DNA of 64,000 nt from Firmicutes bacterium TM09-10 (GCA_003481005.1 QUKC01000008.1:62001-126000), one strand, 5' to 3'. Shown: positions 36,957 to 46,734, counted from the stretch's first letter. Program-made: numbers and translations. The notes: generated from the sequence alone by a model not told the origin.

Positions 36957-37970
36957 TTACTCTACCGGGCATTCCCGGCTTCCTTTCTTTTTTCTGCGGT
37001 CTGTCAGGGCAAGCAACGCGCCCGGGACCAATGGAATAATGTTGACCGCACACCGCAGCAGGATCATGGCTGCACCTGCTTCTGCCGCTCCTACGATCTT
37101 TGTGGAAAACATCAGAAAAACAAATTCCAGAGAACCCAGCCCTGCGGGCGTCGGAATTACACCCGCCAGCATCTGTGCCGCGGCTGTAATGCACACAATC
37201 TCCCAAAGGGAAACCGGAAGGTCTGCCGACAACACAAACCAGGGAACCAAATACCAGCAGGTCAGCTTTGCAAAATCGCACAGAAAAATACCTCCTGCCG
37301 TTCGCGGCGAATGCTTTAACAATCGGAGCGATTCCTCCTGCATGGAATCAATCTGCGCCTTCATTTTATCCCGTTTATCCTGCCATTTCCCATGGCATAG
37401 CCGTTCTGCAATCAAAAATCCCCAATTGGAAAACGGCGGGCATGCCGTTACCAGAAGCAGCACTGCGGTAATCAGCGCCGTCAAACCGATTCCCGCCGCC
37501 AGAAACGCCGTATAGCCGGAGACGCTTTCATCCTTCGCAAACAGCAGACAGAGAAAGCCAATCAGACCATACAGCGTAATCGATACTTTATGGAAAATAT
37601 ATTGCACCATGGACAGTCCTGCCCCGCGTGCAAGCGGAAGCCCGTCCCGGTTCATTTCATACATCTGTGCGACCCCGCCTCCGCTTCCAAGGGTCGTCGT
37701 CCGAAAAAAGCTGCACACAAACGAACATCTCACGCCCTGCATCCAGGAATAATGCTTTACAGACTGCCGCATCAGCAGCCAGATGATCGTTCCTTCCCAG
37801 ACCAGATAGGTCAACGATAGCACAATAATTATAAAGATCGTCCAGTTAGGCAATTTGCGGATTTTTTCCGCCGCCTGCGCCAGGAAATTTCTTTCATACC
37901 AGCAGGCAAAGAAAATCAATCCAAATACCAGGACATATTTCAGCCAGCTCTTCTTTTTTTCCTGTTTCAA
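36957..37970 (-). CDS. YbhN/LPG-synthase-TM-like integral membrane protein
   Basis: About eight membrane segments with the family's conserved VIPTPAGLGSLEFVFL and RTTTLGSGGGVAQMYEM segments, matching the lysylphosphatidylglycerol synthase transmembrane (UPF0104) family. The C-terminal aminoacyl transferase domain of MprF is absent, so it is not a complete MprF. A TTG at 37970 with AAAAGGAG 11 nt ahead is the best start (338 residues); another TTG at 38042 extends it but has no site. Possible role in lipid or polysaccharide translocation, not shown. Confidence 0.85.
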   Translation of the reverse strand: MKQEKKKSWLKYVLVFGLIFFACWYERNFLAQAAEKIRKLPNWTIFIIIVLSLTYLVWEGTIIWLLMRQSVKHYSWMQGVRCSFVCSFFRTTTLGSGGGVAQMYEMNRDGLPLARGAGLSMVQYIFHKVSITLYGLIGFLCLLFAKDESVSGYTAFLAAGIGLTALITAVLLLVTACPPFSNWGFLIAERLCHGKWQDKRDKMKAQIDSMQEESLRLLKHSPRTAGGIFLCDFAKLTCWYLVPWFVLSADLPVSLWEIVCITAAAQMLAGVIPTPAGLGSLEFVFLMFSTKIVGAAEAGAAMILLRCAVNIIPLVPGALLALTDRRKKKGSRECPVE

Positions 37971-38069
37971 GGCAAATTCAGCTCCTTTTATGCTTTCATC
38001 CCGTCTAGCATAACGCTGAACCCCCATTTTGTCACTGGACAATTTTTTCGCTTCGGGTAATAATTCCGT

Positions 38070-38657
38070 TTAAAACTCGATTCCCTTCCGCGCCGGAATC
38101 TGTTTCTGGTACGGATGACGCACCCCGTGGATTTCGCTCACATAGTCCGCCGCCTCCAAAAATACCGGATCAGGATTCCGTCCGGTCAGCACCAGCTCCA
38201 GCGTCGCCGGTTTTTTCAAAATAAAATCTTTTGCCGCTTCTTTGTCGAGCAGTCCATGCGCATACGCCGCCTGAAATTCGTCAAAAATCAGCACGTCGAT
38301 TTCTCCGCTTTTTGCCATGGAAATTGCCTCCTGCAGCATCTGATTGTGACACACGGTGATCTCCTTTTTGTCCTGCTCCGTCATGGAAAAGGTAAATCCC
38401 CAGTTCTTGTCGCAGCGCACCAGGCTGATCTGCGGAATTTGCGCAAGAGACGCAAGCTCCCCTGTCTCTGTTCCCTTTAAAAACTGCACAATATGAACTC
38501 GTAGACCGCAGCCTGCCGCCCGCAGTGCAAGCCCCAGCGCCGCTGTCGTCTTTCCTTTTCCGTCGCCGCAGTAAATTTCCAGCAGCCCCTGCTGCAGATG
38601 CATCCGCGGTGACTTTGACTGCTGACCGGAGGTCTGTTGTTCTGTACCTTGTTCCAT
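38070..38657 (-). CDS. cobO: Cob(I)alamin / corrinoid adenosyltransferase (CobO/BtuR type)
   Basis: Transfers the adenosyl group of ATP to cobalt in corrinoids, making adenosylcobalamin. The P-loop is IYCGDGKGKTTAALGLALRA (residues about 28-46), and DVLIFDEFQAAYAHGLL matches the Walker B-like region. The 195-residue length fits CobA/BtuR. ATG at 38657 is preferred over the adjacent GTG. No cobalamin riboswitch or other cobalamin gene was seen nearby, so it may serve salvage. Confidence 0.95.
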   Translation of the reverse strand: MEQGTEQQTSGQQSKSPRMHLQQGLLEIYCGDGKGKTTAALGLALRAAGCGLRVHIVQFLKGTETGELASLAQIPQISLVRCDKNWGFTFSMTEQDKKEITVCHNQMLQEAISMAKSGEIDVLIFDEFQAAYAHGLLDKEAAKDFILKKPATLELVLTGRNPDPVFLEAADYVSEIHGVRHPYQKQIPARKGIEF

Positions 38658-38706
38658 CACTGAAATTCCTCTTTATTTTCTCATGATTACTTCTTTTATT
38701 ATATCA

Positions 38707-38813
38707 CGAGCCCGCGCTGACGCGCTTTACCGCCTGCTGCGCAGGCTGCTCGTTCTCTAATGGCACAAGAAAAACAAATGCCGCCTTCGGCGTCGCTTGT
38801 TTTTCTTTTGTGC
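38707..38813. repeat. Nested hairpins between cobO and the DUF2325 gene
   Basis: An outer CGAGC/GCTCG pair (38707-38711, 38748-38752) encloses GCGCtgacGCGC and GCCTGC...GCAGGC, giving a three-way junction. A second long stem, GCACAAGAAAAACAA with TTGTTTTTCTTTTGTGC (38763-38813), follows and can serve as a terminator for the DUF2325 gene. The architecture is similar to family B, but the sequence differs. Confidence 0.65.
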
Positions 38814-38918
38814 TCATTATATATGGAACAGAGCGACATGACAATCGTTATCTATTCTCTAATCAGAAAAAACATGCCCTGCAGGAGCCCCCGGAACCAC
38901 CGTTAACAGACAGCTGTT

Positions 38919-39209
38919 TTATGCGAATGCTGCACAATGCTCTTCCAGAACCGCGTGAAGTGCTGTCGCACTGCTGGTATGTACACGTGCTACCGGAATC
39001 TGATTCTTCTTCGCTTCCTGCGTCACGCTGATGACCATTTTGTGGGAAACTGTGCTGATGAACAAAATCAGCAAATCCGGACAACCGATCTTCTTTTTTA
39101 AGGAACCGTTTTCCTTTGCGAAAACCTTCGCCTTACAGCCATGCTCCTTGCAGATATTTTCATACTGCGTTACCATTCTTTCATTTCCGCCGATAATTAC
39201 AACACTCAT
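38919..39209 (-). CDS. DUF2325 protein
   Basis: A 96-residue single-domain protein that starts MSVVIIGGNERMVTQY and has DLLILFISTVSHKMV, the DUF2325 pattern. The fold resembles a small Rossmann-like domain. GGAG lies 7 nt before the ATG. Function unknown. An inverted repeat, GTTAG-N6-CTAAC, lies about 55-70 bp upstream of the start and could be an operator. Confidence 0.85.
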   Translation of the reverse strand: MSVVIIGGNERMVTQYENICKEHGCKAKVFAKENGSLKKKIGCPDLLILFISTVSHKMVISVTQEAKKNQIPVARVHTSSATALHAVLEEHCAAFA

Positions 39210-39261
39210 GCCGCTACTCCTTTATTTTCTGCACTGAAACTGTGCATGGACTCTTGTATGG

Positions 39262-39277
39262 GTTAGTTTTATCTAAC
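39262..39277. promoter_or_regulatory. Inverted repeat upstream of the DUF2325 gene
   Basis: GTTAG (39262-39266) and CTAAC (39273-39277) with a 6-bp centre. The half-sites recall those of DtxR-family metal repressors but the match is short, and no iron gene is near. Confidence 0.35.
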
Positions 39278-39327
39278 TTAAGTTACATGATACCATATCA
39301 GCTCATGAAATGCACGCTTTTTTTCAT

Positions 39328-39672
39328 TCAGTGCAAATATTTCTCCAGCCGCCTTTTCTCCACCTTCGTCGAAACAACATGGGAAACCGCCGCAACCGGA
39401 TGATAGAGCATCATTCTAGGGCCGGAAAAGCGCATCACCTCACGGATTTTCTCCCGCATTTGCGGTTTGTAGCAATGCACTCTGCAGTTCGAGCAGAATG
39501 TCTTCGTTTCCATAAACGGACAATGATCGCTTCTGGACTCTACATAGCTTTTCAGTTCAGTACATTCGCTGCAGAGTCCGCCTTTGGTGTGGTGCTTTTT
39601 TCTGCAGTACAGCGCGATCATCTCCGACACCATCTTCTTTTCCTTTTCCCGCTTCCGGGCTGTTCGATCCAT
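39328..39672 (-). CDS. Nitrous oxide-stimulated promoter family protein
   Basis: A 114-residue basic protein with cysteine pairs arranged as CSEC, CPF...FCSNCRVHCYKP, which suggests a bound metal or iron-sulfur centre. The family name comes from a promoter assay; its function is not known. GAGG precedes the ATG. It stands between the DUF2325 gene and the ABC exporter on the same strand. Confidence 0.82.
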   Translation of the reverse strand: MDRTARKREKEKKMVSEMIALYCRKKHHTKGGLCSECTELKSYVESRSDHCPFMETKTFCSNCRVHCYKPQMREKIREVMRFSGPRMMLYHPVAAVSHVVSTKVEKRRLEKYLH

Positions 39673-39798
39673 ATTCGTAACCTCTCTTGTTTTTATCCTC
39701 TAGGTCGGGCAACGTCCGTTCCCTCTCGGGTCACCTGCAGTTCTGCTTGGAGGCAAGTATGTCAGCTCATTCGCCTGTTTTCTGCATTGCAGCCGTAA

Positions 39799-41460
39799 TC
39801 AGCTCATCCGCCCGTTTTCCATGCTGCAGACACAGTCTGCAATCCGCATCGTTGATTCCCGATGGGATACCAGCACGACCGTTTTATCCTTCTGCTCTTC
39901 TTTCAGTGCCTTTAAAATCACGCCCTCATTGAGGCTGTCCAGGTTGCTGGTCGGCTCGTCCAAAAGCATTAGATCGGCGTCATGCAAAAATGCCCTCGCA
40001 AGTCCGATTCGCTGCCGCTCTCCGCCGGAAAGCGTATCGCCAAGCTCCCCGACCGCCGTTTCGTAGCCCTTTGGCAGACTCAGAATAAAGTCGTGGAGCG
40101 ACGCCTTTTTGCGGGCGTTCTCGATTTCCTCCATCGAAGCGTCCGGCTTTGCAACGCGGACATTGTTGGTGATGCTGTCATGGAACAGCTGCGTTTCCTG
40201 CGTCATATAGCTCTCCATCCGCCGCAGGTCTGTCGTATTGACGGTATCAATCGATTTTTCGGAAATCTGAATCGTTCCGGCGTCCGTCTGCCAGAAACGC
40301 ATCAGCAGTTTTAAAAACGTAGACTTTCCGCTGCCGCTTTTTCCGATCACACCGATGATCTGATTTTTGGGGATTTCCATCGAAAAATCGGACAAAATCG
40401 GCTCTTTTTCATAGGAAAAATCGACGTGCTCTGCCTTTGCCCCTTCAAAGGAAGGCATCGGCTGCCGTCCGGTCACTTCTTCGATTACAGGCTCTTCTTC
40501 CAGAATATCCAGCACTCGATTGCCAGCCGCGAATGTGTTCTGCAGCGTGCTGCCCAGATTTGCCAGCGCAGTAACCGGACCGAAAGAGCTCATCAGCGCA
40601 ATTACGGCAAGCAGCGCAAAAGAAAAGTCCAGCGTCCCGTTTTTGCACATCAGACCAGCTGCCAGCAGCATAACCGTGTCAGACAGCAGAATCACTGCGC
40701 CTGTCAAACCGGTATTTTTGCCGGCAACGGATTTTAAGTGCGCTTCCTGCTCCATCAGGCGGTCGGTTCGGCGGTTCATCTCTTCCAGACGCTTTTCTCC
40801 CTGACGGTACTGCAAAATCTCCGGCAGACCGCGCAGGCTGTCCAGAACGAAGCTGCTCAACTCCCCCGCCTGTGTCCGAATCTGCATGCCATCATTTTTG
40901 CTCTGTTTCGAAATAAAAAGCGGAATTGCAATGCCCACAAGCAGATAGGTAAGCAGCGCAAGGATTCCAAGCTGCCATGCGAAATGCCCGATATAGCAGA
41001 TCATCACGATCGTCATCAAAAACGCAATCGCCACAGGAGAAATCGTATGGGCATAAAATACTTCCAGAAGTTCAATATCAGACGTAATTACAGAAATCAG
41101 GTTTCCCTTATCCCGTCCTTCCAGCTTTGACGGGCAAAGCCTGCGCAGCGCTGCAAACACCTTGCTGCGGATCAGTGCAAGCAGGCGAAACGCGATGTAA
41201 TGATTGCACGCCTGCTCGGCATAGCGCAAAATTCCGCGAAAAAACGCCAAAAGTCCCGCCACAACCAAAGCGGTCTTCATGCCGACTCCCGCATACGAGC
41301 CGACCGCATCCAAAATGGCATATCCACCCAAAATCGCCAGGAACGTCGCTGCAAGGTGTCCGGCAAGTCCCATCAGAATCGCCGCCAGCATAAAGCCGGT
41401 CAGCGGACGCACCAGAACAATCAGTTTCCGGCAAACTGCAACATTCGATCTCTTTTTCAT
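39799..41460 (-). CDS. ABC exporter subunit, CydC-like (ATPase and membrane domain)
   Basis: A 553-residue half-transporter with six membrane segments (about 20-300) and an ATPase domain with Walker A GKSGSGKSTF and signature LSGGERQRIGLARAF, Walker B DLMLLDEPTSNL. The start at 41460 overlaps the upstream gene's stop as ATGA, behind GGAGG. In the usual arrangement it would pair with the CydD-like subunit immediately upstream, which is broken here. Without that partner it may have no function or pair with something else. Substrate by family: thiols such as cysteine or glutathione, not shown. Confidence 0.88.
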   Translation of the reverse strand: MKKRSNVAVCRKLIVLVRPLTGFMLAAILMGLAGHLAATFLAILGGYAILDAVGSYAGVGMKTALVVAGLLAFFRGILRYAEQACNHYIAFRLLALIRSKVFAALRRLCPSKLEGRDKGNLISVITSDIELLEVFYAHTISPVAIAFLMTIVMICYIGHFAWQLGILALLTYLLVGIAIPLFISKQSKNDGMQIRTQAGELSSFVLDSLRGLPEILQYRQGEKRLEEMNRRTDRLMEQEAHLKSVAGKNTGLTGAVILLSDTVMLLAAGLMCKNGTLDFSFALLAVIALMSSFGPVTALANLGSTLQNTFAAGNRVLDILEEEPVIEEVTGRQPMPSFEGAKAEHVDFSYEKEPILSDFSMEIPKNQIIGVIGKSGSGKSTFLKLLMRFWQTDAGTIQISEKSIDTVNTTDLRRMESYMTQETQLFHDSITNNVRVAKPDASMEEIENARKKASLHDFILSLPKGYETAVGELGDTLSGGERQRIGLARAFLHDADLMLLDEPTSNLDSLNEGVILKALKEEQKDKTVVLVSHRESTMRIADCVCSMENGRMS

Positions 41461-42919
41461 GCCTGCGCACCTCCTTTTCCATATTGCTCCAGCTCCTGTT
41501 GTGCATTCCATAACTTTTGATAAACGCTGCCTTCTGCAAGCAGGCTCTCATGTGTCCCGGACTGGACGATCCGACCCTGCCCGAGCACATAAATCCGCCC
41601 TGCCTTCGTGACATTTGCCAGACGGTGTGAAATCATCAGAACCGTCTTTGTTTCCGACAGCTCATAAATCTGTGCGATAATGGCGTCTTCACTCTCTGCG
41701 TCCACGTTGGAGGTCGCTTCGTCGAAAATATAAACATCACTGTCGCATAAAAGCGCCCTTGCAAGCGCCAGACGCTGTCTCTGGCCGCCGGAAAGATTCG
41801 ACGCCTTTTCGGTCAATTCGGAGGAAAGTCCCTTTTCTCCCTGCAAAAAAGCGTCCAGCCGGACTTTTCGCAGTGCCTCCCAGAGTTCTTCGTCAGAAGC
41901 GTCCGGTTTGCCCATCAGCAGGTTGTCCCGCACGGTTCCCTTGAATAAATAGCTGTCATGGCCGATATACATCATATGGGACATCCGCTCTTTTTCCGGG
42001 ATTTGAGAAACTGGCACGCCGCCGATCGTAATCCTGCCGTCGGATACCCGATGCTGTCCCATCACCAGCGAAGCGATGGTCGATTTGCCGCAGCCGCTCT
42101 CTCCGACAAGGGCAGTCAGTTGATTCTTTTTGCCCTGCAGGCTCACATCCTGCAGCACTATTCTTTCTTTATCGTAAGAAAAGCTTACATGTTCCAGGCA
42201 AAGATCCCCGGCACAGAACCTTTCCGGCGTTCCTTCTATTTTTGCTTTCGGAAGCTCCAACAGACGAAAAATCTTATCGCTTGCCGCCATACCGTTCATC
42301 GCAATATGGAAAAAGCTGCCGAGCTGGCGCATCGGAATAAAGAAGTCCGCTGCGATCAGCACGATAAACAGACATCCGGAAAGCGACACCTTTCCCACCG
42401 CAGCTGCGTCACCGCAACTGCCATTCCGGCTGCAGCACCTCCATAGGCAACCAGATCCATAATCGTGATGGAGTTGAGCTGCATCGTCAGCACCTTCATC
42501 GTAATTTTGCGGAACTGCTCGGATTCCCGATCCATCTGCTCCTGTTTCCAGCCATCCGATTCATATATTTTCAGTGCAGTCAGTCCCTGCAGATTTTCCA
42601 AAAACGTATCACCGAGGCTGGTGTACTGCCCCCAATATTTCGATAACAGCTTTTTGGCAAAGGTCTGCACTGCTGCAATCGCCGCCGGAATGAGCGGGAC
42701 GCAGGCAAACAGTACGATCGCCGCCGGCACGTTCACAAACAACAGTACGACAAACAGCGTAAACGGAGCCAGCATACTGTAAAAAAATTGCGGCAAATAC
42801 GCACCGAAATACGTTTCCAGCTGATCGACGCCCTCTACGGCAACCTGTACTACCTCAGACGTTACTGCCTGTTCCCGATAGGAAACGCCCAACGCCAGCA
42901 GCTTTTGCGAAATCGTCAA
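41457..42919 (-). pseudogene. CydD-like ABC exporter subunit: truncated at 5' end and frameshifted
   Basis: Two overlapping frames together make one half-transporter. The first (42356-42919) carries membrane helices and the segment QVAVEGVDQLETYFGAYL; the second (41457-42398) continues with SGCLFIVLIAADFFIP and a complete ATPase (GESGCGKSTI, LSGGQRQRLALARAL, DEATSN). The frame must change by one base near 42392-42402. The first frame starts at about the second third of the membrane domain; the roughly 120 N-terminal residues expected in the family are missing, and the sequence upstream is already the pckA promoter region. A sequencing error could explain the frameshift, but not the lost 5' end. 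Confidence 0.85.
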
Positions 42920-42980
42920 AATGAATAGCAGACTGTAAAAAAAACATCTGCGAGTTCAGGAATTGTTTATATTTTTTTAG

Positions 42981-43008
42981 TTGATTTTAGTTTTTAAATA
43001 TGTATAAT
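42981..43008 (+). promoter_or_regulatory. Promoter of pckA
   Basis: TTGATT (42981-42986) and a perfect TATAAT (43003-43008) with a 16-bp spacer in a very AT-rich stretch. It lies about 60 bp from the broken 5' end of the CydD-like pseudogene. Confidence 0.75.
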
Positions 43009-43099
43009 ATATAAATGAAGCGGATTTGTTCCTTTTTTGAAACAATCTGCCAGAACCTGCAATGCAGGAAATGTAAGGAAAGGAAAGAGGTTAATACAA

Positions 43100-44704
43100 A
43101 TGGCTGTAATCGATTTAAGCAAGTATGGTATTACCGGAACTACCGAGGTTGTCTACAATCCTTCTTATGAAGTATTATTCGAAGAAGAGACCAAACCCGG
43201 ACTGGAAGGTTATGAAAAGGGACAGGTCAGCGAGCTGGGTGCTGTAAACGTTATGACAGGTATCTACACCGGACGTTCTCCCAAAGACAAATTCATCGTT
43301 GTTGATGAAAATTCCAAAGATACTGTATGGTGGACATCTGACGAATACAAGAATGATAACCACCCCGCTACCCAGGAAGCATGGCAGGCAGTCAAGGAAC
43401 TCGCTCAGAAAGAACTTTCCAATAAGAAACTGTACGTTGTAGATGCATTCTGCGGTGCAAACAAAGATACCCGTATGGCAATCCGTTTCATCGTTGAAGT
43501 AGCATGGCAGGCACATTTCGTAACCAACATGTTCATCAAGCCCACTGCAGAAGAGCTTGAGAACTTTGAGCCCGATTTCGTTGTTTACAACGCTTCCAAG
43601 GCTAAAGTTGAAAACTACAAGGAACTCGGCTTAAACTCCGAGACCGCTGTTATGTTCAATATCACAAGCCGCGAGCAGGTTATCATCAATACCTGGTACG
43701 GCGGTGAAATGAAGAAAGGTATGTTCTCCATGATGAACTACTATCTGCCGTTAAAGGGCATCGCTTCCATGCACTGCTCCGCTAACACAGATAAGAACGG
43801 CGAGAACACCGCTATCTTCTTCGGTCTGTCCGGTACCGGTAAGACCACCCTGTCTACAGATCCCAAGCGTCTGCTGATCGGTGATGATGAGCACGGCTGG
43901 GATGACAATGGCGTATTCAACTTCGAAGGCGGCTGCTACGCTAAGGTTATCAACCTGGACAAGGATTCCGAACCCGACATCTACAATGCGATCAAACGCA
44001 ACGCTCTGCTTGAGAACGTTACTCTGGATGCAGAAGGCAAGATCGATTTCGCGGATAAGAGCGTAACCGAGAACACCCGTGTATCCTACCCGATCAATCA
44101 TATTCAGAACATTGTTCGCCCGATCTCTTCTGCTCCCGCAGCGAAGAACGTTATCTTCCTGTCTGCAGATGCATTCGGCGTACTGCCTCCGGTATCCGTT
44201 CTGACACCTGAACAGACTCAGTACTACTTCCTGTCCGGTTTCACAGCTAAGCTGGCTGGTACAGAGCGCGGCATCACAGAGCCTACTCCTACCTTCTCCG
44301 CTTGCTTCGGTCAGGCATTCCTGGAACTGCATCCTACCAAGTATGCACAGGAACTGGTTAAGAAGATGGAAATGAGCGGCGCTAAGGCTTATCTGGTAAA
44401 TACCGGATGGAACGGCACCGGCAAGCGTATCTCCATCAAAGATACCCGTGGTATCATCGATGCAATTTTAAGCGGCGCTATCCTGACAGCTCCTACCAAG
44501 AAGATTCCTTACTTCAACTTTGAAGTTCCCACCGAGCTGCCCGGCGTTGATCCCGCCATTCTGGATCCTCGCGACACCTATGCTGATGCTTCCGCATGGG
44601 AAGAAAAAGCAAAAGACCTTGCTGCAAGATTCATCAAGAACTTTGCAAAATACGAAGGCAACGAATCCGGTAAGGCTCTGGTTGCTGCAGGTCCTCAGCT
44701 GTAA
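43100..44704 (+). CDS. pckA: Phosphoenolpyruvate carboxykinase (ATP)
   Basis: Interconverts oxaloacetate and PEP with ATP/ADP, 534 residues. Key segments are [12 protein letters not shown], the P-loop [11 protein letters not shown], the metal site [21 protein letters not shown] and [11 protein letters not shown] near the C-terminus. The start at 43100 ([10 protein letters not shown]) follows AGGAAAGAGG; an upstream extension has no support. In anaerobic clostridia the enzyme can run in the PEP-carboxylating direction. It has its own promoter and terminator. Confidence 0.99.
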   Translation: MAVIDLSKYGITGTTEVVYNPSYEVLFEEETKPGLEGYEKGQVSELGAVNVMTGIYTGRSPKDKFIVVDENSKDTVWWTSDEYKNDNHPATQEAWQAVKELAQKELSNKKLYVVDAFCGANKDTRMAIRFIVEVAWQAHFVTNMFIKPTAEELENFEPDFVVYNASKAKVENYKELGLNSETAVMFNITSREQVIINTWYGGEMKKGMFSMMNYYLPLKGIASMHCSANTDKNGENTAIFFGLSGTGKTTLSTDPKRLLIGDDEHGWDDNGVFNFEGGCYAKVINLDKDSEPDIYNAIKRNALLENVTLDAEGKIDFADKSVTENTRVSYPINHIQNIVRPISSAPAAKNVIFLSADAFGVLPPVSVLTPEQTQYYFLSGFTAKLAGTERGITEPTPTFSACFGQAFLELHPTKYAQELVKKMEMSGAKAYLVNTGWNGTGKRISIKDTRGIIDAILSGAILTAPTKKIPYFNFEVPTELPGVDPAILDPRDTYADASAWEEKAKDLAARFIKNFAKYEGNESGKALVAAGPQL

Positions 44705-44732
44705 TCAGCACTTGCAACATATTGACCTTTTG

Positions 44733-44765
44733 AAAAGGAGATGCAGTTTTGCATCTCCTTTTTTA
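44733..44765 (+). terminator. pckA terminator
   Basis: AAAAGGAGATGCA pairs with TGCATCTCCTTTT and ends in a T-run that merges with the start of family B repeat copy 4. Confidence 0.9.
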
Positions 44766-44890
44766 TCGTATAGAAACTTCGTTTCTATACGATAAAAATG
44801 CTCCGCGAGGATCGCACTGCAGCGGAATGGTAGAATGTCGCTTACGCGACCCGCCGCAGGCGGAGAATCCTGTAGAGCAGGATTCTTTTT
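44763..44890 (-). repeat. Family B composite hairpin repeat, copy 4
   Basis: H3 here is a perfect TATCGTATAGAAAC / GTTTCTATACGATA stem, then the nested GTCGCttacGCGAC module, then H1 AGAATCCTGT aga GCAGGATTCT followed by TTTTT, which looks like a working terminator in the plus direction. It is the reverse-orientation relative of copy 1. The remaining roughly 200 bp to sulP is AT-rich with no clear promoter. Confidence 0.9.
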
Positions 44891-45087
44891 CATCGCTCTT
44901 CCTCTCAGGCGTAGATTTTGCTTTTATCGATTTTTCTTGCAATTTCTTCCAATTTGTCTTATGATAAAAAACGTGCGTTTTTATAAAAATTTAATGATTT
45001 ATATTCTTTTTTTATCATTCGAATATATCTTCTAAAATCGTACATCTCTATCGTTTCTTATTTTACTCAGAGGAAGGAACTTTCCAC

Positions 45088-46734
45088 ATGGAAAAATTAA
45101 AACCGAAGCTGTTTTCTGTCATGAAAACCTACACCCGTGAGCAGTTTGTCAAAGATGTAGTTGCCGGCATTATCGTTGCAATCATCGCTCTTCCGTTGTC
45201 CATCGCCCTCGCCCTTGCCTCCGGCGTCACACCGGAAAAAGGCATCTACACTGCGATCACAGCAGGCTTTGTCATCTCTTTTCTGGGCGGAAGCCGCGTC
45301 CAGATCGCAGGTCCGACTGCAGCATTTGCAACGATCGTCGCCGGAATTGTTGCAAAAAACGGCATGGACGGATTGATTATCGCTACTCTGCTGGCAGGCG
45401 TGATTCTGATCCTGATGGGTCTGCTGCGCCTCGGCAACCTCATTAAGTTTATTCCATATACGATCACAACCGGCTTTACCTCCGGTATCGCTGTAACGAT
45501 TTTTATCGGTCAGATCAAGGATTTTCTCGGTCTGAGCATCGGTACCGATGAACCGCTGATTGAAACGATGGATAAATTAAAGGCTGTTTTCGTCTTTATC
45601 GGCACGCTGAACGTACAAGCGCTGCTTGTTGGCGTTCTCAGCCTCGCCATCCTGATTTTCTGGCCGATGCTTCCCGGCTTTTTAAAACGGATTCCCGCTT
45701 CCCTGATCGCCGTAATTGCTGGCAGTGCTGCGGTAGCTGGTCTGCATCTGAACGTCAATACGATAGGGGATCTGTATGAAATTTCTAATAAGCTGCCGGC
45801 GATTTCGCTTCCGGCGTTCTCCCTGACAACCGTTCAGAACGTCCTGCCAGACGCCTTTACGATCGCGATTTTAGCAGCAATCGAGTCCCTGCTCTCCTGT
45901 GTCGTTGCGGACAGCATGGTAAACAGCCGTCACCGCTCCAATATGGAACTGATCGCACAGGGTGCCGGAAACATCACCTCCGCGCTGTTCGGCGGCATCC
46001 CAGCTACCGGAGCCATCGCCAGAACCGCCGCAAACATCAAAAACGGCGGACGCACTCCGATCGCCGGAATGGTGCATTCTGTTGTCCTTCTGCTGATCCT
46101 GGTTGTCCTGATGCCCTACGCTGCCCTGATTCCTATGCCGGTTATCGCAGCGATCCTGTTTATGGTTGCCTATAATATGTGTGATATCAAAACCTTTGTC
46201 AACCTCTGTAAAACCTCTCCGAAGAGCGATATTATCGTTTTGGTCAGCACCTTTGTTCTGACGGTCGTATTCGATCTTGTCGTTGCCATCGAGGTCGGCA
46301 TCCTGCTCGCTGCGATTCTGTTTATGAAACGTATGAGCGACGTTACAGAAGTAGAAGGCTGGAAATATGTCGATGAGGACGACGATGCGGACAGCCTTGC
46401 CCTGCGCGTTGTACCAGATCACATTACAGTTTATGAAATCAGTGGTCCCCTCTTTTTCGGCGCTGCGGATAAGATTCTGAAAATCACCCTCGACGAAAAG
46501 CGCCGTTGTCTCGTCCTTCGTATGAGAAGTGTCAGCGCCATCGACGCGACCGCCATGCATAACCTTGAAAAGCTCTACGAGAACTGTCAGAAAAAGGGCA
46601 TTCAGCTGATTTTCTCCCATGTCAACGAACAACCCTGGCGTGTCATGGGAAAAAACGGCTTTATCGAAAAAGTCGGTGCCGACAACTTCTGTGCTCATAT
46701 TGATGACGCCCTAAAGCGCGCCGAGCAGCTGTAG
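45088..46734 (+). CDS. SulP-family anion transporter with STAS domain
   Basis: A 548-residue integral membrane protein. About 11-12 membrane segments precede a cytoplasmic STAS domain (about 440-548). ALASGVTPEKGIYTAITAGF and GGSRVQIAGPTAAFATIVAGI are the SulP motifs. AGGAAGG lies ahead of the ATG. Substrates of the family include sulfate, bicarbonate and dicarboxylates; the sequence alone does not decide. Bicarbonate would fit its position next to pckA, but that is a guess. Confidence 0.93.
   Translation: MEKLKPKLFSVMKTYTREQFVKDVVAGIIVAIIALPLSIALALASGVTPEKGIYTAITAGFVISFLGGSRVQIAGPTAAFATIVAGIVAKNGMDGLIIATLLAGVILILMGLLRLGNLIKFIPYTITTGFTSGIAVTIFIGQIKDFLGLSIGTDEPLIETMDKLKAVFVFIGTLNVQALLVGVLSLAILIFWPMLPGFLKRIPASLIAVIAGSAAVAGLHLNVNTIGDLYEISNKLPAISLPAFSLTTVQNVLPDAFTIAILAAIESLLSCVVADSMVNSRHRSNMELIAQGAGNITSALFGGIPATGAIARTAANIKNGGRTPIAGMVHSVVLLLILVVLMPYAALIPMPVIAAILFMVAYNMCDIKTFVNLCKTSPKSDIIVLVSTFVLTVVFDLVVAIEVGILLAAILFMKRMSDVTEVEGWKYVDEDDDADSLALRVVPDHITVYEISGPLFFGAADKILKITLDEKRRCLVLRMRSVSAIDATAMHNLEKLYENCQKKGIQLIFSHVNEQPWRVMGKNGFIEKVGADNFCAHIDDALKRAEQL

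Noticed and set aside
38661..38918. Cobalamin riboswitch upstream of cobO
   Set aside because: None of the conserved cobalamin-box sequence is present; only nested hairpins.
44705..44893. Short frames inside family B repeats that share the motif PPAAGRVSDILPF, and similar frames in the other copies
   Set aside because: They are read from the palindromic repeat itself, lack ribosome binding sites and occur only because copies of the repeat share sequence. Treated as spurious translations.
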